This document shows, piece after piece, positions 1 to 12,300 of a stretch of DNA of 64,000 nt. Every line of letters starts with the position of its first letter. Within the stretch, counting starts at the first letter, position 1. Location: NCBI GenBank assembly GCA_036186865.1, contig AP025054.1, forward strand, positions 26,705,051 through 26,769,050. Direction: 5' to 3'. A program made the position numbers and the translations under genes. Source of the stretch: Eustoma russellianum. Its lineage: Eukaryota; Streptophyta; Magnoliopsida; Gentianales; Gentianaceae. The notes beneath the pieces were generated by a model. The model worked only from the letters and a program-made list of their open reading frames with translations, did no database searches and was not told the origin of the DNA.

Positions 1-1291
1 ATGTTTTTTAAGTGATATTTTCAGATTTATACAGTCATCAAATGATGACAACTTTCATCCAATCAATGAGTGCCAAGTAAGCAAGGCGTTAATGATCATC
101 CAATGAAGTGTCGCCAAGTAAGCAAGTGAATGTCACAATGATGCAAGATATTCTTCCAAAGACTTAAAAGATAATTTTCAAGAGGAAGAAAAGGCAATAT
201 GGGGCGGCCACTTCTTGATAAAAAGGAAAGAAGGAGAGCAAACAAAACACAAGACAAATCTTACAATTCCAAGAGCAAAAACGTGTGCTACATCTCCTTC
301 TACTACACTTCTTTCTTCTTCTCTCAAAGCCTATTGTATTCATATTCATACATATTGAATAGGCTTCATATATACCATCATACATGCTATATTGTTGTAA
401 AAGATTGATCAAGGTGTGATCAATCTTGCATCCGCTAGGTGGTGGTGTTCGTGATCATTGTAATCGCTTACAAGGTTTGTAAAGGGTTGGAGTTGGTTTG
501 TAATTCCATCAACCCTGTGTGGTTAGGTGTTGTTTTTTGTTTTGTGATTAGTGATAACCGAGTAAGGTGTCCTCGAAGACTGGTGTAGGTTGATTTAACT
601 GAACAAGTATAAAATTCATTGTGTTCTTTACTTTTCAGCACTTACTTTCAGTTTCCAGCACAGTGCATCATTTTCATCACGTTCTTAAAAATAGAAAACA
701 AACTTCAAAAATCACCAAACTTTCCAGAAACATAGCCACACGTTTTAAGTTTCATTTGGCGCAAGTTTCAACCCTTTTGGACAAGTATAAGTCATCCAAA
801 CGTCAAAATTTCTGAGACTAGTGTAGTCTGATTTTCAGGCTTGCAAAGGCTACTTTGAACGTATTTGACTAACTTTCCTAAGGAATTTCTCAAAACCGTT
901 TCAACCATATTAAATACACATAACACGGGGTTTGTGATTAAAGTTTCAGACCATTTGGAGTCATGGTTTAATCGGAATTAAGTTTTCAAATCAAACTACC
1001 GTTTCTGGCAGATTTGCGCAATCTGACCACCAACGATTTTTAAAAGGGTTAAAGGTTGAATTTTAATCTAAAATTTTTAGGATATACTCAAAACATCTGA
1101 TACTAATATCTCTCCAAATTTCAGAATTTTTGAAGACCTGTAACCTAGTTTTCAAAACGTTTCAAAACAGGTCTTGTAAACAAAAAATGTTTTCAGAAGT
1201 TGGGTTTTTGGTTTAAAACAATTTTAAAAACCAAAATTTCCACACACACTATTCAACCCCCCCTTTCTAGTGGTGCCTTGCAGGTCCTTCA
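1..1291 (+). repeat. 5' LTR of Sirevirus A (3' part only; cut by the window edge)
   Basis: This matches the last 1.3 kb of the LTR ending at 30,532 (29,238-30,532) almost base for base; by eye there are about eight mismatches in the first 200 bases. It ends in CA two bases before a primer-binding site. It holds a TATA box at 608-615, so the part after about 640 should be R-U5. The sequence upstream of the TATA box, GAGTAAGGTGTCCTCGAAG, is conserved in every Sirevirus LTR here. Full-length relatives in this window are about 2.7-3.0 kb, so roughly 1.5 kb lies before position 1. Confidence 0.93.
608..615 (+). promoter_or_regulatory. TATA box in LTR of A
   Basis: TATAAAAT follows the conserved block GACTGG(T/A)GTAGGTTGATTTAAC-GAAC. 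The same word at the same LTR position recurs at 29,846, 33,256, 49,193 and 59,741, and on the minus strand at 4,985 and 10,082. It is the best candidate for the Pol II core promoter. The start of R would lie about 30 bp downstream; that is inference. Confidence 0.7.
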
Positions 1292-1293
1292 AG

Positions 1294-1305
1294 TGGTATC
1301 AGAGC
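1294..1305 (+). other. Primer-binding site of A (initiator Met tRNA type)
   Basis: TGGTATCAGAGC is the plant PBS complementary to the 3' end of initiator methionine tRNA. It lies two bases after the LTR end, where minus-strand DNA synthesis would start. Confidence 0.95.
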
Positions 1306-1347
1306 GCAGGAACACTCATAACAAAAAGATCCAATGATCTAAGTGAG

Positions 1348-3279
1348 ATGGCAACCACTAACTTCAAAACTGAGCAAGAAGGTATGTCAGGTCAAAGGCC
1401 TCCTCTTTTTGACGGTGAATCTTTATTCAATGGAAGTTAAGAATGAAACCCTTTCTTATGGCTATTGATATTGATCTATGGTCCATCATGGAAGACGGAC
1501 CATTTGTTCCGTCAAAATTATCTACTGTAGATGGAGTTACACTAGAGGTTGTTAAGCCTAAACAAAAGTATACTAGTGATTATAAAAAGAGACTAAGCAT
1601 GAATGCTAGAGACATGAAATTACTTCTAAATGGGCTAAGTAAAAGTGAATCTAGGTATGTGTCTAATTGCTCTAGTGCTCAAGAAATGTGGAGAATTCTT
1701 GAGATGAAATACGAAGGGACTAGTCAAGTAAAAGACTCTAAAATTAACATGCTTATATCCACACTTGAGTCATTTAAGTTATTGCCAAATGAGTCTATCG
1801 TTGATATGGATCTACGCTTGACTAACATTTACAATTCTCTTGAGTCTCTTGGCAAAGCCTGCTCTATGCAGGAAAAGGTCCAAAAGGTATTACGAAGTCT
1901 TCCATCAGAATGGGACCCTAAAGTGACGGCTATAGAGGAGAGCAAAGAAACCAAATCAATTAAAATGGACGAACTAATTGGATCTCTTAAGGTATATGAA
2001 AACAAACTCACTATAAGAAAATCGGAATCATCATCAAAACAAGGTAAGACTATTGCTTTTAAATCAAATGAATACGTCTCCACTTCTTCCGGAAACGTAG
2101 ATGATAGTGATTCTAAATCAGACAACAATGACTTAATTTTATTGGCTAAAGGCTTGAGAAAATTCATGAGAAAGCCATTTAAAAACAAACCTAGGGCTAC
2201 TTCCACTAAAAGAAATAAGAATAAAAAAATGACAAGGACGTTAAATGCTACGAATGCGGTAAACTTGGACATCTATCATATGACTGCCGTAACAAGGAAA
2301 AACAAACAAACAAACACCTTGACAAGAATCGGACCAAAAATAGACTCATCTCAGAACCTAAGCAAAGGAGAAGAGCTCTCAAGGCCTCCACCTGGAGTGA
2401 CACATCTGATTCTAAGACTGATACAGAAGAGGAGACTACACAAGTATGCTTTGTATCCAAAGCATCAAACGAGGTATCTTCTGACCTTGATTCTGACTCT
2501 GAGCCTTCATATGATGATCTTTTCAGTCAGTATTTAGAATTGCATAAATTTACTAAGACTCTCACAAAAGAAAAGAAGCGATTAATTGAAGACAAGAAGT
2601 TGTTAGAATCTTCTAACACGAATCTTGTTGCTCAATTAAACGATTCAAAAGAATAATCGTCGTGCATCATAAATGCATTAAAATCAGAGATCACATCATT
2701 GACAACACATAATAATGAAATGAAATCTGAGATTTCAAATTTGAAATCAAGGAATACGGATTTAGAGAAAATGATGAAACAGTTTGATACGGGATCTAAC
2801 ATGCTAGATCGCATTATTTCATCACAAAAACATGATAGTGATAAAATTGGTTAGGATACATTGAGACAAACGAAGCATCAACTAAACCAACCAAATTTGT
2901 GGTGTCTAAGAAAGTAGACACATCAAAGGCGTACATAGCGCCTCAAGTAACGCAAAGACCCCCTCTCCCCTCATCTCATCACATCTCTTCTTCATATCAT
3001 CCGAAATATAATTATGTGCCGTATAAATATGAGAAGAAACAAGTGATGCATACACGACATTCATTCCATCCATCTAGATCACACACTATGCGCACCAACA
3101 CGAGAACATATCAAAAACGCACACCATATGATGCGCATAAAGGGATTCACGGCCAAAGGCCTAAAGTCCACTCACCACATGTCTACTATATTGCTCCTTC
3201 ATCTACATTCTTACCATTTGCTAGACCGAGAAGAATCACCCAAGTATGGTTACCGAAAGGTACTTTTACTAAGAGGTGA
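1348..3279 (+). pseudogene. gag: Gag of Sirevirus A, frameshifted
   Basis: The start is taken at ATG 1348 (MATTN, then RPPLFDGES), which matches the start of both gag copies in element B. A one-base loss near 1424 moves the frame to 1443-2231 (FLMAIDIDLWSIMEDGPFVP and the UBN2-type capsid region). A second slip in the A-run near 2226 moves it again to the CCHC zinc knuckle at about 2244-2285 (CYECGKLGHLSYDC). This is the only complete Sirevirus knuckle in the window. Next come an acidic Ser/Asp patch, a coiled coil at about 2540-2830 (with stop TAA near 2656), and a basic, Tyr/His-rich tail at 2899-3279. The coiled-coil C-terminal half is typical of Sirevirus Gag. The protein would form the virus-like particle; this copy cannot make it whole. 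Confidence 0.9.
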
Positions 3280-3280
3280 A

Positions 3281-4303
3281 TAACTAACTCGTAAGGACCC
3301 AAAATTAAAAGGGTACCTAAATCATTGTTGTACATTGCAGGGGACCCATACATCAAAAGACACATCTATCAAATGGTTCCTTGACAGTGGTTGCTCGAGG
3401 CACATGACGGGTGACCCAAGCTTGTTTACAAAATTGAAGAAGGTCAAAAAAGGTGGATCCGTGACCTTTGGAGACAACAATGAAGGCAAAATCATTGGAA
3501 AAGGTACAATCGGAAGTCCAAGCACCCTTCAAATCTCCAATGTCTTCCTGGTAAATAATCTATCCTGTAATCTTCTTAGCATATCATAATTTATTGACAA
3601 CGGCTTTGATGTATGCTTTAATTATCCATATTGCAATATAATAAATAAAAATGGAGAAACGGTTTTAAAAGGAAAAAAGGGAAGGAAATATTTTCACACT
3701 TTCCATGGATGATATGTTAGACGCTAAGATTAAGTGTTCTATATCAAATGAACCTAACGTAAATTTGTGACATAGACGTTTAGGACACATCGGCATTTCT
3801 TTACTTGAAAAACTTCAACGGAAGAACTTAATACGAGGATTGTCTAAACTCGATTTAGACAGCAATCTTGTATTCAAGGCAAACAAACATGCGAGTCACT
3901 TAAACCTTAAAATGAAATAAGCACGATTAGAGTTTTAGAATTGTTACACATTGACTTGTTTGGTCCTAGTCGCACTACGAGTCTCAGTGGACGTCATTAT
4001 GCATGTGTTATTGTTGATGATTTTTCTCGTTATACTTGGACTTTGTTTATTGCACATAAAGATGATAGTGCCATTGAGATTACAAAACTAATAAAACAAC
4101 TTGAAAATCAATATGGTTTAAATGTGAAAAAGATTAGAAGCGATAGAGGCGGTGAATTTAAAAACAAGGACATAATTGCATTTTGCGAAGAAAAAGGAAT
4201 CAAACACGAGTTTTCACCATCTAGAACTCCACAACTAAATGGAGTAGTAGAAAGAAAGAATAGGACACTACAAGAAATTGCTAGAACCATGTTGTGTGAA
4301 AAT
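3281..4303 (+). pseudogene. pol: Pol of Sirevirus A, first part: protease, GAG-pre-integrase, integrase core (cut)
   Basis: The protease at 3335-3589 carries the Ty1/copia active-site motif WFLDSGCSRHMTG and ends LLSIS. A degenerate GAG-pre-integrase stretch with stops follows (about 3600-3930), with the zinc-binding HxxLGHIG-like and CESH-like words near 3777 and 3890. The integrase core at 3941-4303 shows the catalytic triad: HIDLFGP, RSDRGGEF and NGVVERKNRT. The reading frame then runs into the reversed LTR of element B at 4304; the rest of the integrase resumes at 12,439. Domain order PR-IN-RT-RH is that of copia elements. Inactive because of stops and the insertion. Confidence 0.92.
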
Positions 4304-4977
4304 TGTTGGATCTGCAAGGCACCACTAGAAGGGGGGTTGAATAGTTGGTGCGGAAATTGTGGTTTTTAAAATTGTTTTGACCAAAAACTCAACTTCTAAA
4401 AACAGATTCTGTTTTCAGAACCAGTTTTAAAACGTTTTTAAAACTAGGTTGTAGGTCTTCAAAAATTCTGAAATTTTGAGAGAACATAGCCTCAGATGTT
4501 ATAAGCGTCTCCTAAAAATTTCAGATTTAAATTCAACCTTTAACCCCTTCAAAAATCATTGGTGGTCAGATTGTGCGAATCTGCCAGAAACGGTAGACTG
4601 TTTTAAAAAATTAATCCTATTTTTTCTTAACTTCAATTGCTCTGAAAATTTAACCACTAACCCCTTATATGTTGTATTTAAATGGGTTGAAACAGTTTTA
4701 AAAAATTATTTAGGGAAGTTAGTCAAATACACTCAAAGTCTCAACCTTTGCAAGCCTGAAAATCAGACTGCACTAGTCTCGGAACTTTGGATGTTTGATT
4801 GACTTATTCTTATCCAAAAGGGTTGAAACTTGTGCCAAATTAACCCTAAGACGTGTGACTATGTTTATAGAAAGTTTCGTAATTTTTTAAAAACGTTTAC
4901 TATTTTTATGAACGTAATCAAAAAGAGTAAACAGTGTTGAAACAGAATATAAGTGCTGAAAGTAAATGACACCGAGA

Positions 4978-4985
4978 ATTTTATA
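4978..4985 (-). promoter_or_regulatory. TATA box in 3' LTR of B
   Basis: TATAAAAT on the minus strand, preceded by the same conserved GAACCAG block as in the other Sirevirus LTRs. Confidence 0.65.
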
Positions 4986-5704
4986 CTGGTTCGGTTATAA
5001 ACAACCTACTCCAGTCTTCGAGGAACACCTCCCTCGGTTCACACTAGTCACACAATACAAATACACCTTACCACAGGGTTGATGGAGTTACACACCAAAT
5101 CCAACCCTTTACAAACCTTGTATGATGAATACAATTACGCACGAACACCACCACCTTGCAAGAATGAAGATTGATCACACCTTGATGAATCTTTTACAAA
5201 GATATAGAATGTGTGGTGGTCTAAGATAAGCCTATTCAAGAATATGAATATAAGTACAATAGGCTTTCAAGAAAGAAGAAAGAAAGAAGTATAGAAAGAA
5301 GGAGTGCTAGGCGTTTTTGATCACGAGAATGTAATGACTTGTTCTTATCTTTGTTTTACTCATCCCCTTTCCTTTTAATCCACTATAGTCGTCCCCCCCT
5401 TAGGTCCTTCTCCTCTTGAAAATTGTCTTTTTAGTGCTTGGGAGAATGTGTGCATCATTGTGACATGATCTTGCTTACTTGGCACCTTCTCATTGGATGA
5501 TCATTTAACCTTTGCTTACTTGGCACTTCATGATTGGTTGAATGTTGTCATCATTTGATGACTTAGAAAATCTGAAAATTCCACTAAAAGCATGTGCCAA
5601 AATCAACATAAATTAGTTGCCATAATTCATAAGATTATCATCCAAATCAAGCAAGATAATATTTCTCCACACAAGGTGATAAAATCGGCCATAATGAGTA
5701 GTTG

Positions 5705-6063
5705 ACATGCTGAAACTTCAGCATGTGATACATGATGCTCCATTTCAAATTACTACAAAATTTTCTTTGATTTTTCTCCGAAAATTAATCATCAATTAGT
5801 AGACAATATCCTCATCATTTTGGAAATGAAATTTGGACACCAACATGGCCACAAAATCGGCCAAGGTACATACACACATGCTGAAATTTTTTTTCAGCAT
5901 GTGTGATATTCAAGATATCACACTTTATGACTTTATATCTTGTTCAAATTACTTTCATTTTTTCTTCCAATTGATCACATGTTTCAAGACACAAAATTTG
6001 TCTAATTTTGGAGAGGAAATTCGGCCACCCTTTAGTACACATGCTGAAATTTTCAGCATGTGT
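5705..6063. repeat. Three long palindromes in the B 3' LTR
   Basis: ACATGCTGAAA...TTCAGCATGTG occurs at 5,705-5,727, 5,874-5,904 and 6,037-6,063, spaced about 165 bp apart, each near the word CGGCC. The same trio is at about 10,798, 10,967 and 11,130 in the B 5' LTR. Related copies lie in the LTRs of A and F. Confidence 0.85.
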
Positions 6064-6717
6064 TACAGATGAGATAAAGTTTAAAACATTACCTTTTGTA
6101 GCTTCTTTCTTTAAATCACCAACATTGTATGATTGATTCTTGACCAATCAATATGCCAACAAGGCTCCACATATGCTCCATCTCAGCTGTATAGGCGTGC
6201 CCAACATGTATATGCATGTGCTGAATTTATTTTTGTAAACTTTATAAAATAGTGCACATTTAATAATACACACATGTTATATTCCAATCAGCCTTTAATT
6301 TAATTTTCTAGAACACTTTAAGATGTATAACATATGTAAAAAGTGTCTAGATACGTGTCGTATGATGTGCCAAAAATGTTCCATGTGTTGTGTACGTAGA
6401 AAACCGAATTTTCGATGTTTACCGATTACCCGATTTTTCTCTAATTAAATTCCAACTTTTTGCAAATGTTATATATATATTATGTTACACATAATATATA
6501 TAATATAAGCTTTAATTATCAGCACTTGGCTGGTCTAAAGTGGCGCTATTAACATGTGACAAAATTGAGATTGGAATCTCTACAATTTGGCCTTAATGTG
6601 GGGTGATTTGTGTGTGCCAACATGGAATGATTTTATGTCTGAAAATATCATCATATGCACGAAAATAATAAGTATTTTCTGAAGTGTATGGGCTGGCCAT
6701 CTAATTATGGCAAGTAT

Positions 6718-8002
6718 CATGCTTTTGTGATAAGATAATACGATGCAGCATGTTAGATCCCGTATCAAACTGTTTCATCATTTTCTCTATGTCTATATTC
6801 CTTGATTTCAAATTTGAAATCTCGGATTTCATTTCGTTATTTTGAGTGGTTAATGATGAAATCTCTGTCTTTAATGCAGTGATGATGCATGATGACTCTT
6901 TCTTTCAATCGTTTAATTGAGCGACAAGATTCTTGTTAGAAGATTCTAACAGTTTCTTATCTTCAATTAATCGCTTCTTTTCCTTAGCGAGAGTCTTAGT
7001 GAATTTATGCAATTCTAAATACTGACTAAAAAGATCATCATAAGAAGGCTCAGAGTCAGAATCAGAATCAGATGATAAATGTCCAAGTTTGCCACATTCA
7101 TAACATTTAACATCTTTATCATTTGTCTTATTCTTATTTCTGTTAGTCGTAGTGCCCTTATTTTTGTTTCTAAATGACCTTCTCATAAATTTTCTTAAAC
7201 CTTTAGCCAATAGAATTAGGTCATCATTATCCGATTCAAAATCACTATCATCTACGTGATCGGAAGAAGTAGAGACGTATTCATTTCATTTAAAAGCAAT
7301 AGCTTTACCTTGTTTAGATGATTCCGATTTCCGTATGGTGAGTTTATTTTCATACACCTTAAGTGATCCAATTAACTCTTCCATCTTTATTGAGTTCGTT
7401 TCTTTGCTTTCTTCTATTGCGGTTACTTTAGGGTCCCACTCTGATGGAAGGCTTCAGAAGACTTTCTGTACTTTTTCATGCATGGTAAAAGCTTTACCAA
7501 GAGACTCAAGAGAATTGTAGATGTTACTCAAACGAAGATCTATATCAACAATAGATTCATTAGGCAATAGTTTAAACGACTCAAGTGTGGACATAAGCAT
7601 GTTTATCTTTGACTATTTTACTTGACTCGTGCCTTCGTGTTTCATTACGAGTATCCTCCGTATTTCTTGTGCACTAGAACAGTTTGAGACATAACTAGAC
7701 TCACTTTTACTTAATCCATTTAGGAGCAGTTGCATATCCCTAGCATTCATGCTAAGTTTCTTTTTATCATCACTTGTATATTCTTGTCTAGGTTTAACAA
7801 CTTCTATTGTGACTCCGTCTACGCTGGATAACTTAGATGGAACAAAAGGACCATCTTCTATAATCGACCAAAGATCAATATCTATTGCCATAAGAAAAAG
7901 CTTCATTCTTAGTTTCCATTGAATAAACGACTCACCGTCAAAAAGAGGAGGCCTTTGGCTCGACATACCTTCTTGCTCGGCTTTGAGATTTGTGGTTGCC
8001 AT
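6718..8002 (-). pseudogene. gag: Gag of B, copy 2
   Basis: Starts at ATG 8,002 (MATTNLKAEQEG, then RPPLFDGES) and runs through the capsid region to 7,613, where a stop and frame break occur. The C-terminal part is at 7,210-6,905. The zinc knuckle is cut: CYECGKLGHLS runs directly into SDSDSDSEPSYDD, so the last Cys and about 190 bp are missing. The coiled coil follows and ends after CACAAAAGCATGATA, fused to LTR sequence. It has the same knuckle deletion as copy 1, so the pair arose by duplication of one already deleted gag. Non-functional. Confidence 0.88.
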
Positions 8003-8042
8003 CTCACTGAATCTTTGGATCCTTTGAAGTGAGTGTTCCTGC

Positions 8043-8054
8043 GCTCTGATACCA
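8043..8054 (-). other. Second, internal primer-binding site of B
   Basis: TGGTATCAGAGC on the minus strand, perfect. It is preceded by only the last 9-12 bases of an LTR, which are joined to the coiled-coil end of gag copy 1. So an LTR-end/PBS/gag unit follows a gag unit without an LTR between them. Confidence 0.9.
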
Positions 8055-8065
8055 CTTGTTGGATC

Positions 8066-9341
8066 TGCTTTTGTGATAAGATAATACGATGCAGCATGTT
8101 AGATCCTGTATCAAACTGTTTCATCATTTTCTCTAGGTCTATATTTTTTATTTCAAATTTGAAATCTCGGATTTCATTTCGTTATTTTGAGTGGTTAATG
8201 ATGAAATCTCTGTCTTTAATGCAGTGATGATGCATGATGACTCATTCTTTGAATCGTTTAATTGAGCGACAAGATTCTCGTTAGAAGATTCTAACAGTTT
8301 CTTATCTTCAATTAATCGCTTCTTTTCCTTATCGAGAGTCTTAGTGAATTTATGCAATTCTAAATACTGACTAAAAAGATCATCATAAGAAAGCTCAGAG
8401 TCAGAATCAGATGATAAATGTCCAAGTTTGCCACATCCATAACATTTAACATCTTTATCATTTGTCTTATTCTTATTTCTTTTAGTCGTAGTGCGCTTAT
8501 TTTTGTTTCTAAATGACCTTCTCATAAATTTTCTTAAACCTTTGGCCAATAGAATTAGGTCATCATTATCCGATTCAGAATCACTATCATCTACGTGATC
8601 GGAAGAAGTAGAGACGTATTCATTTGATTTAAAAGCAATACCTTTACCTTGTTTAGATGATTCCGATTTCCGTATGGTGAGTTTATTTTCATACACCTTA
8701 AGTGATCCAATTAACTCTTCCATCTTTATTGAGTTTGTTTCTTTGCTTTCTTCTATTGCGGTTACTTTAGGGTCCCACTCTGATGGAAGGCTTCAGAAGA
8801 GTTTCTATACATTTTCCTGCATGGTAAAAGCTTTACCAAGAGACTCAAGAGAATTGTAGATGTTACTCAAACGAAGATCTATATCAACAATAGATTCATT
8901 AGGCAATAGTTTAAACGACTCAAGTGTGGACATAAGCATGTTTATCTTTGACTCTTTTACTTGACTCGTGCCTTCGTGTTTCATTTCGAGTATCCTCCAT
9001 ATTTCTTGTGCACTAAAACAGTTTGAGACATAACTAGACTCACTTTTACTTAATCCATTTAGGAGCAATTGCATAGCCCTAGCATTCATGCTAAGTTTCT
9101 TTTTATCATCACTTGTATATTCTTGTCTAGGTTTAACAACTTCTATTGTGACTCTGTCTACGGTGGATAACTTAGATGGAACAAAAGGACCATCTTCTAT
9201 AATCGACCAAAGATCAATATCTATTGCCATAAGAAAAAGCTTCATTCTTAGTTTCCATTGAATAAACGACTCACCGTCAAAAAGAGGAGGCCTTTGGCTC
9301 GACATACCTTCTTGCTCGGCTTTGAGATTTGTGGTTGCCAT
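8066..9341 (-). pseudogene. gag: Gag of B, copy 1
   Basis: ATG at 9,341 (MATTNLKAEQEG). The capsid region is intact down to 8,805, where a frameshift falls. The second half is open from 8,723 to 8,148: basic linker, cut zinc knuckle (CYGCGKLGHLS then SDSDSE), acidic patch, coiled coil (KKRLIEDKKLLESSNENL). The unit ends at CACAAAAGCA and is joined through a 3-bp overlap (GCA) to an LTR end. It differs from copy 2 only at scattered bases. An upstream ATG at 9,383 lies inside the PBS region and is unlikely to be the start. Confidence 0.88.
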
Positions 9342-9381
9342 CTCACTAAATCGTTGGATCCTTTGAAGTGAGTGTTCCTGC

Positions 9382-9393
9382 ACTCTGATACCA
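9382..9393 (-). other. Primer-binding site of B
   Basis: TGGTATCAGAGT on the minus strand; the last base differs from the consensus C. Two bases separate it from the LTR end at 9,396. Confidence 0.88.
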
Positions 9394-9395
9394 CT

Positions 9396-12300
9396 TGTTG
9401 GATCTGCAAGGCACCACTAGAAGGGGAAGGGGGTTGAATAGTTGGTGCGGAAAGTGTGGTTTTTAAAATTGTTTTGACCAATAACTCAACTTCTGAAAAC
9501 AGATTCTGTTTTCAGAACCAGTTTTAAAACGTTTTTAAAACTAGGTTGTAGGTCTTCAAAAATTCTGAAATTTTGAGAAAACTTAGCCTCAGATATTATG
9601 AGTGTCTCCTAAAAATTTCAGATTTAAATTCAACCTTTAACCCCTTCAAAAATTGTTGGTGGCCAGATTGCGCGAACCTGCCACAAACGGTAGACTGTTT
9701 TGAAAAATTTATTCCTATTTTTTTTAACTCTAATTGCTCTGAAAATTTAACCACTAACCCCTTATATGTTGTATTTAAATAGGTTGAAACAGTTTTGAAA
9801 AATTCTTTTGGGAAGTTAGTCAAATACACTCAAAGTCTCAACCTTTGCAAGCCTGAAAATCAGACTGCACTAGTCTCACAACTTTGGATGTTTGATTGAC
9901 TTATACTTATCCAAAAGGGTTGAAACTTGTGCCAAATTAACTCTATGACGTGTGACTATGTTTCTGGAAAGTTTTGTAATTTTTTAAAAACGTTTACTAT
10001 TTTTATGAACGTAATCAAAAAGAGCAAACAGTGCTGAAACAGAATATAAGTGCTGAAAGTAAATGACACTGAGAATTTTATACTGGTTCGGTTATAACAA
10101 CCTACTCCAGTCTTCGAGGAACACCTCCCTCGGTTCACACTAGTCACACAATACAAATACACCTTACCACAGGGTTGATGGAGTTACACACCAACTCCAA
10201 CCCTTTACAAACCTTGTATGATGAATACAATTACGCACGAACACCACCACCTTGCAAGAATGAAGATTGATCACACCTTGATCAATCTTTTACAAAGATA
10301 TAGAATGTGTGGTGGTCTAAGATAAGCCTATTCAAGAATATGAATATAAGTACAATAGGCTTTCAAGAAAGAAGAAAGAAAGAAGTATAGAAAGAAGGAG
10401 TGCTAGGCGTTTTTGATCACAAGAATGTAATGCTTGTTCTTGTCTTTGTTTTGCTCATCTCCTTTCCTTTTAATCCACTATAGCCGTCCCCCCTAGGTCC
10501 TTCTCCTCTTGAAAATTGTCTTTTTAGTCATTGGGAGAATGTGTGGCATCATTGTGACATGATCTTGCTTACTTGGCACCTTCTCATTGGATGATCATTT
10601 AACCTTTGCTTACTTGGCACATTATGATTGGTTGAATGTTGTCATCATTTGATGACTTAGAAAATCTGAAAATTCCAATAAAAACATGTGCCAAAATCAA
10701 CATAAATTAGTTGCCATAATTCATAAGATTATCATCCAAATCAAGCAAGATAATATTTCTCCACACAAGGTGATAAAATCGGCCATAATGAGTAGTTGAC
10801 ATACTGAAATTTCAGCATGTGATACATGATGCTCCATTTCAAATTACTACAAAATTTTCTTTGATTTTTCTCCAAAAATTAATCATCAATTAGTAGACAA
10901 TATCCTCATCATTTTGGAAATGAAATTTGGACACCAACATGGCCACAAAATCGGCCAAGGTACATACACACATGCTGAAATTTTTTTCAGCATGCGTGAT
11001 ATTCAAGATATCACACTTTATGACTTTATATCTTGTTCAAATTACTTCCATTTTTTCTTTCAATTGATCACATGTTTCAAGACACAAAATTTGTCTAATT
11101 TTGGAGAGGAAATTCGGCCACCCTTTAGTACACATGCTGAAATTTTCAGCATGTGTTACAAATGAGATAAAGTTTAAAACATTACCTTTTGTAGCTTCTT
11201 TCTTTAAATCACCAACATTGTATGATTGATTCTTGACCAATCAATATGCCAACAAGGCTCCACATATGCTCCATCTCAGCTGTATAGGCGTGCCCAACAT
11301 GTATATGCATGTGCTGAATTTTATTTTTGTAAACTTTATAAAATAGTGCACATTTAATAATACACACATGTTATATTCCAATCAGCCTTTAATTTAATTT
11401 TCTAGAACACTTTAAGATGTATAAAATATGTAAAAAGTGTCGAGATACGTGTCGTATGATGTGCCAAAAATGTTCCATGTGTTGTGTACGTAGAAAACCG
11501 AATTTTCGATGTTTACCGATTACCCAATTTTTCTCTAATTAAATTCCAAATTTTTACACATGTTATATATATATATTATGTTACACATAATATATATAAT
11601 ATAAGCTTTAATTTTCAGCACTTGGCTGGTCTAAAGTGGCGCCATTAACATGTGACAAAATTGAGATTGGAATCTCCACAATTTGGCCTTAATGTGGGGT
11701 GATTTGTGTGTGCCAACATGGAATGATTTTATGGCTGAAAATATCATCATATGCACGAAAATAATAAGTATTTTTTGAAGTGTATGAGCTGTCCATCTAA
11801 TTATGGCAAGTATGTGACACGTTGGCGAAGTTTCGGTATTCGCCCGATACGTCAATTTTTGGTTTAGAACCTTTTAACGTGTCGTATTTAATTTGTCATC
11901 ACCATGACTTATATCATATGATATAAGACCTGAATATACTCATAAATATGAGTTAAGTATGGTGGTGTGACGTTAACGTACGTACGTAAAATATATAACG
12001 TGTCAGTAGTACGTTGGAATACATGTGTATGTGCCTTTTTCAAAAAAAATCTGAAAATATATATTTATATATGTATGTAGGCATGTATATTAGATGAAGA
12101 GAGGAGGAGGAAACTTTCCTTTCTTAGTCTTGTTGCCTTTGTGCCTTGTCCAAATGTAGCTTCCTTTAATGAACTACTTAGTTTAATTAACTAAGTACTT
12201 CACTTAATGAACTAGTTTAGTTCATTAATGGTGGCACCTGAAAATAGTATAAACACAACAAATGTTTGCCATTTGATATAAGCTTTAAAGCTTCATGGCT

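Larger units (their letters stand above)
4304..6717 (-). repeat. 3' LTR of B, truncated in U3
   Basis: Matches 9,396-11,813 nearly base for base (2,414 versus 2,418 bp). At 6,717/6,718 it stops and continues directly into gag, so about 620 bp of U3 start and the polypurine tract are missing. It contains three CACATGCTGAAA/TTTCAGCATGTG palindromes (5,705, 5,874, 6,037) and a minus-strand TATA box at 4,978-4,985. Confidence 0.92.

Noticed and set aside
164..412. Cys/Arg-rich frames in the LTR (also 29,291-29,650)
   Set aside because: They repeat wherever the LTR repeats and shift frame between copies, so they are chance frames.
7335..8859. Open frames starting MVSLFSYTLSDPINSS on the plus strand (7,335; 8,674), and antisense copies at 1,829 and 50,279
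   Set aside because: They are exact antisense shadows of Sirevirus gag and recur only because gag is repeated.
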